A DNA stretch of 22,335 nt, taken from a virus. Both the position numbers and the translations under genes were made by a program. Under the pieces are notes generated by a model. It had not been told where the DNA came from, searched no databases, and saw only the letters and a program-made list of their open reading frames with translations. Location of the stretch: the IMG/VR virus record IMGVR_UViG_3300009184_003102, positions 1-22,335 of that record. One strand, 5' to 3'. Shown here one piece after another: positions 14,843 through 20,826 of this stretch (within the stretch, counting starts at the first letter, position 1; the number at the start of each line of letters is the position of its first letter).

Positions 14843-15058
14843 TTATAATTTATATTTGTTACGATATTGTTCTTCCAATTGTTTGCCGATACCTAATTCT
14901 AAAATCACAGCCGAATCGGGAACGCCAACAATACGCTTTGCATCTAAAATATCATCTATAGATTTGTTGCGAAACGATTTCATTTTTGTTTTTGCATTGC
15001 TGCGATTCGATGTTTTAAACACGATGGTTACTGTGCTTTTATGATATGATATCGACAT
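14843..15058 (-). CDS. Hypothetical protein, 71 aa
   Basis: No family is recognised. The sequence starts MSISYHKSTVTIVFKTSNRS. It carries a basic stretch with several Lys/Arg residues (KTKMKSFRNKS), then DDILDAKRIVGVPDSAVILELGIG and a helical basic end QLEEQYRNKYKL. The overall positive charge could indicate nucleic-acid or protein binding. The start overlaps the zinc-ribbon gene stop (TAATG), and the stop lies 3 nt before the gp62-like ATG, so it is coupled on both sides. The N-terminus looks like a single beta hairpin. It does not resemble T4 RegA, which sits in a similar genomic place but is longer. Confidence 0.62.
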   Translation of the reverse strand: MSISYHKSTVTIVFKTSNRSNAKTKMKSFRNKSIDDILDAKRIVGVPDSAVILELGIGKQLEEQYRNKYKL

Positions 15059-15276
15059 TACTTTTTAACTTTAATTGGTTGAAATTCTTCCGGAATTGCA
15101 CCACAATCATCGCATCTAAATACTGGAATAGGAACCATTGTATCTTTGTCCGCACCAGTTAAAAATTTGCTTACTTTATTGATTGCCATTACTTGACGAA
15201 AATACATTCCGTTGCATTCTTTGCAACTAATTGGTTGCATATCGTTTGGACCAATATTAACATTTAATTTACTCAT
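15058..15276 (-). CDS. Small zinc-ribbon protein
   Basis: A 72-aa protein with two CxxC knuckles: C18-x2-C21 (ISCKECNG) and C55-x2-C58 (FRCDDCGA), 33 residues apart. This is the layout of a zinc ribbon binding one Zn. The middle segment FRQVMAINKVSKFLTGADKDTMVP is partly helical. Such small ribbons are common in T4-like phages next to replication genes, where they may regulate transcription or bind DNA. ATG 15276 is chosen over an upstream start in the same frame because an AGGAGA ribosome-binding site lies directly before it and it overlaps the clamp-loader stop by 4 nt. Function is not established. Confidence 0.72.
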   Translation of the reverse strand: MSKLNVNIGPNDMQPISCKECNGMYFRQVMAINKVSKFLTGADKDTMVPIPVFRCDDCGAIPEEFQPIKVKK

Positions 15277-16199
15277 AATTCTCCTAATAGATTTACAAAC
15301 ATTGCCATTATATTGATTTCTTTGTCTACTACATTTGCATCTTTGAATTGTGCTTCTGCAATAATCAAAATGCAAGGTGCAATGTGACCATGTGCGAAAT
15401 CATCTAAATTGTCATATAAAAAAGTATACATTGGAGTAAAGTCTCGTACTTTGCTGTCTGCAATTACTTGCCGTATTTTGTTGAACGATGCCTTTTTATC
15501 TTTTGAATTTTTAAGAATCTCCAATATTTCTGTCATGTAATTAGCTTGTATTGCACTTGCTTTATCTAATTGCAATGTATCATTGACAACGGATGCTTGT
15601 GCTGCATTAATTGCACGGCGGATGTCTGGATATGATGCATTGATAATTGCAGCAATATCCTTGATGTCATAAGTAACACCCTTTTCATCTAATACTGCAA
15701 CCAATCGCTTTGCAACATCTGATTTATTTGGTGGAGTAATAGCAAATGTTTGACAACGAGATTGAATCGGATCAATAATTTTTTCAACATAGTTACATGT
15801 TAAGATAAATCTAGTTGTTTTGCTATATGTTTCCATTAAATTGCGAAGCGCAGCTTGGGCATTTGGTGTCAAATAGTCAGCTTCATCTAAAATAATAATT
15901 TTCCAACGTCGAAATCCTACTGTAGATGCATATCGCTTAATTTTATCTCGTACGGCATCTACTGAGTTTTCATCAGATGCATTGATATACATTAAATCTG
16001 CATCTACGCTGTTTGCAATTATTTTTGCCAACGTCGTTTTACCAGTTCCAGCTGATCCATAAAATAATAGATGCGGAACATCGCCATTAGAAATAAAAAT
16101 TTTAACTTTTTCAATAATGTGTTCATTTCCTATATATCCGTCTAATGTGTCTGGGCGAACTGATTCTACCCAGAGCGTATTTTCTTGTTGTCCTATCAT
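15273..16199 (-). CDS. Clamp loader large subunit, AAA+ ATPase (T4 gp44-like)
   Basis: A 308-aa AAA+ protein of the RFC/gp44 family. The N-terminus WVESVRPDTLDGYIGNEHI is the standard RFC box. Walker A is GSAGTGKT (48-55), Walker B ILDEAD (103-108), sensor 1 FILTCNY (131-137), and the SRC arginine finger is S147-R148-C149. It uses ATP to open the sliding clamp and place it on primer-template DNA, working with the gp62-like subunit. ATG 16199 is preferred to an in-frame TTG at 16220, because AGGTG lies 6 nt before it and it starts 1 nt after the dUTPase stop. Every catalytic motif is intact. Confidence 0.93.
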   Translation of the reverse strand: MIGQQENTLWVESVRPDTLDGYIGNEHIIEKVKIFISNGDVPHLLFYGSAGTGKTTLAKIIANSVDADLMYINASDENSVDAVRDKIKRYASTVGFRRWKIIILDEADYLTPNAQAALRNLMETYSKTTRFILTCNYVEKIIDPIQSRCQTFAITPPNKSDVAKRLVAVLDEKGVTYDIKDIAAIINASYPDIRRAINAAQASVVNDTLQLDKASAIQANYMTEILEILKNSKDKKASFNKIRQVIADSKVRDFTPMYTFLYDNLDDFAHGHIAPCILIIAEAQFKDANVVDKEINIMAMFVNLLGEL

Positions 16200-16200
16200 G

Positions 16201-16626
16201 TTATACACCTGTTGATCCAAATCCGTGATGGCCGCGTTTTGTTCCCGTTAATGATTCAGTTAATTCCCATTCTATTCGTTCGACCCGAGCCATTACTAAC
16301 TGTGCTATTCGGTCTCCTTTTGCAAATTCCACAACCGTGCTGCCATGATTAATTAAAATTACACCAATTTCGCCGCGGTAATCGGAATCAATGGTTCCTG
16401 GAGCATTCAATACGGTTACTCCATGTTTCAATGCCAATCCGCTACGAGGTCGAACTTGAATTTCAAATCCTGCAGGTATTTGTACAAACAACCCTGTTTT
16501 TGCCAATACTCGTTCTCCCGGATTCAATACAATCTGTTCTGTACATTTTATATCCATACCCGCACTTTGAGGCGTTTCATATACCGGCAACGTGTTTAAT
16601 GACTGATTTATTACTTGTACTATCAT
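16201..16626 (-). CDS. dut: dUTP diphosphatase (trimeric dUTPase)
   Basis: A 141-aa enzyme that hydrolyses dUTP to dUMP and pyrophosphate, keeping uracil out of phage DNA and feeding dTMP synthesis. All five motifs are present: I AGMDI (22-26), II PRSGLA (60-65), III GTIDSDYRGE (77-86, catalytic D80), IV GDRIAQL (104-110) and V RGHHGFGSTG (131-140). Motif V has His where most enzymes have Gly (RGxGGFG), a small deviation in the flexible arm that covers the active site. Length is typical. It lies between the clamp and clamp-loader genes, within 1-2 nt of both, so it is expressed with the replication module. Confidence 0.95.
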   Translation of the reverse strand: MIVQVINQSLNTLPVYETPQSAGMDIKCTEQIVLNPGERVLAKTGLFVQIPAGFEIQVRPRSGLALKHGVTVLNAPGTIDSDYRGEIGVILINHGSTVVEFAKGDRIAQLVMARVERIEWELTESLTGTKRGHHGFGSTGV

Positions 16627-16627
16627 A

Positions 16628-17338
16628 TTAATTTTGTAACATTACTAACCAATAGGTTGATTCAAAATCTGAGCCTTTAAATTCAATTCTAGATAATCCA
16701 TCTGGAGATACTTTTAATTCTCCCGAATCACCACGATTTGCTACAAGTACTTCTTTTAATTTGTCTGCCGAAAAACAAACCGGATCCATATTGACAATAT
16801 TGGTAGGACCAACTTCAAACGAAATATTATCTGCATTTACTGTCGTGTAATTGATAATGAATTTTACTTGTCCATTAATTACTTGCACTGCAAAATTCTT
16901 TGCATCAGGTAATGCATTTTTTGCTTTGATAAATTTGCTAATGAATTCTTCATTAACCGGAATAGTAACTTGATATTCAGGTTCTGCGTTAATCGATGGT
17001 ACTGCAGGAATAACTGTCGTGTCAGCCAACATAAAAGTTGCCTGTGTGCTACCTTCTGAAATTTTCATAGCATAATTCTTACCTGCGGCATCTTTTACAT
17101 CAATTGAAATATTTTCACCCAATGCACCTAACATTTTAATCAATGCTCCGGTATGGTTAATACCCAACATACCTTTCATAAAAGGAGTCGTATTCCATTT
17201 AATTTTACCTACTACGGTTTGATCCATATCAATCAATTCGCAATTAATTGAATCTGTTTGTTCTTTTAAAATAACCGCTTCGCAGTTCCCTGCTAAATAA
17301 TAACGATTAATGAACGATTGTAACTTGCTTTTTTCCAT
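16628..17338 (-). CDS. Sliding clamp (T4 gp45-like processivity factor)
   Basis: A 236-aa protein close in length to T4 gp45 (228 aa), with the two-domain pattern of trimeric clamps. The first half includes INCELIDMDQTVVGKIKW and GINHTGALIKMLGAL. The second half starts near EYQVTIPVNEEFISKFIKAKNALPDA, followed by VQVINGQVKFIINY, and closes with RIEFKGSDFESTYWLVMLQN. The LI-D-x-T strand and the final ESTYWL strand resemble gp45. It would encircle DNA to tether the polymerase and, as in T4, might help late transcription. It sits next to the loader genes, with a GGAATAA site before ATG 17338. Confidence 0.82.
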   Translation of the reverse strand: MEKSKLQSFINRYYLAGNCEAVILKEQTDSINCELIDMDQTVVGKIKWNTTPFMKGMLGINHTGALIKMLGALGENISIDVKDAAGKNYAMKISEGSTQATFMLADTTVIPAVPSINAEPEYQVTIPVNEEFISKFIKAKNALPDAKNFAVQVINGQVKFIINYTTVNADNISFEVGPTNIVNMDPVCFSADKLKEVLVANRGDSGELKVSPDGLSRIEFKGSDFESTYWLVMLQN

Positions 17339-17351
17339 TATTTATTCCAAT

Positions 17352-18611
17352 TTAAAATGTAAAGAATTTATTAAAATTTTCTGCATCAGTGGTTGATATA
17401 CTGCTACCACCGAATTTTTTATATGTTTTGATGTATTTTTCATATACTTGCGGAGCCGAATCTGGATCTGCAAACATTTCATGTAATGATAAAATTACAT
17501 CGTATAAGTCTCTTGGTATTACTGTTTCTAACAATTCTACGTGACTATCAACCATTTGATTGATTTCATTTGCAGCTTGTACATACAAATGTGTATTATG
17601 AACAACCATTCTAGGCATAGCTTCCTGCGAATACCGATCCAAACCTGCATCTGTCTTTCCACCTAATAAATCATAAGTAAAATCCGTACAAGCTGGACAA
17701 CCTAATGCACAAGGTACATGTTGTGTTAAGTCAATTGCAACTTCACCCGTTTTACCTTGACGAATATGTGCCTGTCTGCGATATTCAGCATTCTTTGGAA
17801 AATACAATTCTGAGAATGTTTGTGATTTGTAATTTGTTGAATGGAGATAAGTTCCAAATACTGGATATTGTCCTGGCGAACTAGAATCCGTTGTTATATA
17901 GATTCGGTTTCCGGTATGCGCATTCATCAATTTTTGCAATGTAGCCAAAATAAAGAAATCTGATATTTTGCTAATGCCTAACAAGTGAACATATTCTAAT
18001 CGTTTATTTTCAAATTCTCTTTCTTTGAGCATTAATGAAACTGCAAACATGAAATCAACTAATTTCTGCGGACCTCCAATTGCCCATCCTTGAAAATCAA
18101 AATGCTTAAATTTATGATACCACCAAGTATATTCATCAGTATTTGAACCTTGCAACATGTTTAAGAATTTTGTCTTGCCGCTTTGATGTTTTTCAAACCA
18201 AGCAAAATTATCAAAACTAATATCTGCACACTCTGCAAATTTATTTCGATACTTTGTCTTAGGTGGAATATCCAAGTTAGCCGCTACATCGCTGTTTGCT
18301 TCTAACCAATGAAAAATCTTTTCTCGTAATTCATTGCTATATGGTAATGCACCCGTTGCAATCTGATACCCGCCCGAGTCACCAAATACAAGCACATCTT
18401 TTTCTAATCCCAATTGATCGCGAAAATCCATTTTCTTGTAATGATGTCCTGCCGTAACCAGAAAGTATGGATGTCTCCATTCTGCGGGATATCTAGAATC
18501 AAAGAATTTTACTGGATCGCCGCTTGAGAACTTCATATCTTTCTTAAATGCAGATACCATGGATCCTGCAGATAAAGATGGAAAGTATATGAATCTTTTA
18601 TTTTCGCTCAT
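17352..18611 (-). CDS. DpdA/TGT-like guanine transglycosylase (DNA 7-deazaguanine insertion)
   Basis: A 419-aa protein of the queuine tRNA-ribosyltransferase superfamily. LVFGDSGGYQIATG (74-87) matches the DSGGFQ substrate loop with general-base Asp78. GWAIGGPQ (175-182) matches the base-specificity loop, and YVHLLGI is followed by ITTDSSSPG with D242 as candidate nucleophile, at a spacing near the 175 residues of E. coli TGT. A zinc site is suggested by C301-x3-C305-x2-C308 plus a His at 338 or 341. In phages this family, DpdA, exchanges guanine in DNA for preQ0-type bases. A QueD-like gene nearby supports that. It overlaps the glycosyltransferase gene by 14 nt, with a good AAAGGAA site. Confidence 0.82.
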   Translation of the reverse strand: MSENKRFIYFPSLSAGSMVSAFKKDMKFSSGDPVKFFDSRYPAEWRHPYFLVTAGHHYKKMDFRDQLGLEKDVLVFGDSGGYQIATGALPYSNELREKIFHWLEANSDVAANLDIPPKTKYRNKFAECADISFDNFAWFEKHQSGKTKFLNMLQGSNTDEYTWWYHKFKHFDFQGWAIGGPQKLVDFMFAVSLMLKEREFENKRLEYVHLLGISKISDFFILATLQKLMNAHTGNRIYITTDSSSPGQYPVFGTYLHSTNYKSQTFSELYFPKNAEYRRQAHIRQGKTGEVAIDLTQHVPCALGCPACTDFTYDLLGGKTDAGLDRYSQEAMPRMVVHNTHLYVQAANEINQMVDSHVELLETVIPRDLYDVILSLHEMFADPDSAPQVYEKYIKTYKKFGGSSISTTDAENFNKFFTF

Positions 18612-19629
18612 CGTATTCCTTTAGTTTATTAATTAATTTAGTTGCTGAAAAAAAGTTATTATGTAATTTGTCTACTAGTTGTGCAACTTGTCCAGTTACA
18701 TTATGTTGTTCATATCGCAATATTGCTGCTACCGCTTCATCTACACTGTCTGCTTGTTTAAACATTGGGTCATACATTTCTGTATATGATAATCGATTTG
18801 GAACAATTGGACATGCTCCTGCACAAGCCGCTTCATACATTGAAATACCCAATGTTTCTTGATCTGCAAATGATATTGCAAATCGTGCACGTTGAAGCAA
18901 TTCGTGATATTCCGGTTTAGTTAGATTCATGTGCATTGCAACGCAAAATTGATAATGTGCTAATTCTGGTCGCATCGATAATTCTTCAAATAAATCTAAA
19001 CGCTTTTCCGGGGCAATTCGATGTGGGAATACGATGATGTTTTGTTTTTCATTCCATGACTTTGGCACAATCGTATCGCGCGTATACTCCATAGGCCAAC
19101 CTGTCTTATTAAAAGATCTAGATGTAAATGCAATATCGTATATTTTGTGAATTTGATTGTAATGTGATGTAGTTGCTATCCAATTATGATTGAATGATGA
19201 TATCATTGCTTGTTCGGCATATCTAATCCATGGTTTATCTCCTATGAGACGCCCTAAAAAATCATTTGGGTCATATGAACCCGCGTGCCAAAGTCCGTGC
19301 GTTACAACGGGGATATTTAAAAGTTCACTCATATACTTTACATTGATAATACCCGGGTGCCAAGCATCTGTAAAAATGATATGGTCACCTGCTTGTATTT
19401 TTCCTTGCGTAAACCACGATGCCAATTTATGTACTTGCGTTGACTTATACATATTGGTACCACCAAAATTCAAAAAGGCACCTGGTGTTGCAGCTTCTGG
19501 AATTGTGGTGTCGCCCTCAACTACTTCAACATCAAATCCATTATCTCGAAGCAATTGTGGAATATGCGTTTTCCATTCGCAAGTATAACGAGTTGGAACT
19601 GATTCTATGTCTACTAAATATATTTTCAT
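18598..19629 (-). CDS. GT4-like glycosyltransferase linked to the DpdA gene
   Basis: A 343-aa GT-B enzyme. MKIYLVDIESVPTRYT is the first strand. VFPHRIAPEKRLDLFEEL (about 200-217) is the donor-domain linker with the conserved R/K pair. ADQETLGISMYEAACAGACPIVP holds E258 and E266, the E-x7-E signature. ATG 19629 is chosen over an in-frame TTG at 19641 because it follows the upstream stop by 1 nt, with GAAAGATAAG before it. Its position directly upstream of the DpdA gene, with a 14-nt overlap, suggests a DNA-directed or nucleotide-directed role, perhaps adding sugar to a modified base. This is inference; an envelope glycan role is the alternative. Confidence 0.75.
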   Translation of the reverse strand: MKIYLVDIESVPTRYTCEWKTHIPQLLRDNGFDVEVVEGDTTIPEAATPGAFLNFGGTNMYKSTQVHKLASWFTQGKIQAGDHIIFTDAWHPGIINVKYMSELLNIPVVTHGLWHAGSYDPNDFLGRLIGDKPWIRYAEQAMISSFNHNWIATTSHYNQIHKIYDIAFTSRSFNKTGWPMEYTRDTIVPKSWNEKQNIIVFPHRIAPEKRLDLFEELSMRPELAHYQFCVAMHMNLTKPEYHELLQRARFAISFADQETLGISMYEAACAGACPIVPNRLSYTEMYDPMFKQADSVDEAVAAILRYEQHNVTGQVAQLVDKLHNNFFSATKLINKLKEYDERK

Positions 19630-19630
19630 C

Positions 19631-19981
19631 TTATCTTTCAATTATTGCTCCATTTTCCCAATCCTCCCAAACTTCTACTTTGTATAATGATGGAAATGAA
19701 TCTAATAACCATTCGCCAATCATTTCACACGACATTGAGTCAAATTCTAATACATTAGTTATCTGAGATGTAAACCCAATTCTAAGTCCTTTTTGTATCT
19801 TGCGATTCAATAAAATAAATTCTTCATCTCGATCCGTATGCGTTACTGTTGCATAACATCGGAATCCAAACATGTGTCTATGTCTGTCAGATAAGAATGC
19901 TACTTCCGGAAAGACATCCTTTGCAGCGGGCCAACAATGAAACCCTTCGATACTAAATGTTACTACTACGCTGTACTTCAT
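19631..19981 (-). CDS. QueD/6-pyruvoyl-tetrahydropterin synthase-like protein, divergent
   Basis: A 116-aa protein with the T-fold pattern of QueD and PTPS. TFSIEGFHCW (8-17) matches FTFEAAHRL with zinc ligand H15. DRHRHMFGFRCYATV (32-46) matches the LHGHSF strand with two more His ligands. SCEMIGEWLLDSFP...VEVWEDWENGAIIE matches the C-terminal TSEvLAkWIWD...VkET helix and strand. QueD makes 6-carboxytetrahydropterin on the way to preQ0. The catalytic Cys that precedes HGH in QueD is absent here (FLSDRHRH), and the LDHxxLN segment is not obvious. Either the chemistry differs or it only binds pterin-like ligands. It overlaps the nucleotidyltransferase gene by 29 nt. Confidence 0.62.
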   Translation of the reverse strand: MKYSVVVTFSIEGFHCWPAAKDVFPEVAFLSDRHRHMFGFRCYATVTHTDRDEEFILLNRKIQKGLRIGFTSQITNVLEFDSMSCEMIGEWLLDSFPSLYKVEVWEDWENGAIIER

Positions 19982-20384
19982 CTGCTATTAATTTTTTATA
20001 TTTAGTTGTTGACCAACCGTGGTCTCTGCTTAAGTATTGAATTGGAAGATCTAAATCATCGCCCGTAAATTTCTTTCCGATGTAATCATCACCTAAATAA
20101 CGAACATATTCGGCGGATTTGTTTTCAGCAAATCGCTTTAATTTATAATGCAATTCCGATTCCAATGTATATGGAATAACATGATTAACGTGTCGCAATG
20201 CAATCAACATTGATGTTCGATCTTTAACTGAAAGAACTGGTTTCATTTTTTCAGGACGTTCAATCGTTGGATCAGTTTGGAGCAATACCCATACCTGATC
20301 ACATTCATCTTCCATTTGTTCAAACATTTCAATGTAGCCTGGATGTAATACATCGAAGCTACCGGCAATAAGTCCTATCTTCAT
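19953..20384 (-). CDS. TagD-like cytidylyltransferase family protein
   Basis: A 143-aa protein of the small nucleotidylyltransferase fold. The start IGLIAGSFDVLHPGYIEMF (3-21) matches the GTFDLLHxGH nucleotide-binding motif, with Y17 where the second His usually stands. KPVLSVKDRTSMLIALRHVNHV (48-69) matches the TagD middle helix. RYLGDDYIGK (95-104) matches the GDDWKGK turn, and GWSTTKYKKL (123-132) matches the C-terminal ISTT motif. Related enzymes join CTP or ATP to glycerol-3-phosphate or a sugar phosphate. It could supply an activated donor to the adjacent glycosyltransferase. The changed HxGH motif leaves activity open. Confidence 0.72.
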   Translation of the reverse strand: MKIGLIAGSFDVLHPGYIEMFEQMEDECDQVWVLLQTDPTIERPEKMKPVLSVKDRTSMLIALRHVNHVIPYTLESELHYKLKRFAENKSAEYVRYLGDDYIGKKFTGDDLDLPIQYLSRDHGWSTTKYKKLIADEVQRSSNI

Positions 20385-20803
20385 TGTCTATCAAATTTAT
20401 AGTCATCTGGAGTAACATGTTGCATATTGTGAACCGTTGTGCAATACAAAGAATAATCTGCATACACAACTTTGATGCTATCTGTTTGTTTTAACAATGC
20501 AGCATCTTCACAATCTAACATCAATAAAATGTGTGCTCTAATTCTAATCATAGGTGGTACGTGTTTTAACATACCAGGAGTAACTTCAATTGTAACAAAT
20601 GTAGTATCCGTTATCATTGCAAATACCGAATCCCATGATTGATTTTTAATTAATTGTTCTGTTGCTGGAGAACAAAAATAAATGTGTGCACATGGTGCTA
20701 ATTTTTCATACATTGCTTTGACATCTGCAATAAACAATGTTTCGATATCAGTAAAGCGTCCTTCAACTTCTTTACCATACCAATGCGTTCTATAACCAAT
20801 CAT
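20381..20803 (-). CDS. Hypothetical protein, 140 aa
   Basis: No family is recognised. The protein begins MIGYRTHWYGKEVEGRF, then shows alternating strands and helices: HIYFCSPATEQLI, VFAMITDTTFVTIEV, IRIRAHILLMLDCEDAALL and IKVVYADYSLYCTTV. This suggests a compact alpha/beta fold with a largely hydrophobic core. Cys residues are scattered and show no zinc pattern. It is the first gene after the DNA polymerase, behind a TTCATTATAATA element, and its stop overlaps the TagD-like gene by 4 nt. Position suggests a replication or modification accessory role, but function cannot be assigned. Confidence 0.6.
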   Translation of the reverse strand: MIGYRTHWYGKEVEGRFTDIETLFIADVKAMYEKLAPCAHIYFCSPATEQLIKNQSWDSVFAMITDTTFVTIEVTPGMLKHVPPMIRIRAHILLMLDCEDAALLKQTDSIKVVYADYSLYCTTVHNMQHVTPDDYKFDRQ

Positions 20804-20826
20804 ACTATATTATAATGAATTTATTC
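20804..20826 (-). promoter_or_regulatory. Candidate promoter element TTCATTATAATA, copy 2
   Basis: The 23-nt gap between the DNA polymerase stop and ATG 20803 reads, on the minus strand, GAATAAATTCATTATAATATAGT. It matches copy 1 at 13187-13204 across AATAAA-TTCATTATAATA, with the same short distance to the ATG and no Shine-Dalgarno site. It may be a late-type promoter, a -10 box or an initiation-context element. The match is exact over 12 bases, which is suggestive but could partly reflect AT-rich sequence. Confidence 0.35.

Noticed and set aside
16200-16220. Extended TTG start for the clamp loader large subunit
   Set aside because: The TTG would overlap the dUTPase gene by 20 nt. ATG 16199 has an AGGTG site at the right distance and starts just after the dUTPase stop.
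19630-19641. Extended TTG start for the GT4 gene next to the QueD-like gene
   Set aside because: It would lie inside the QueD-like gene. ATG 19629 gives a normal first strand MKIYLV and follows the stop by one base.
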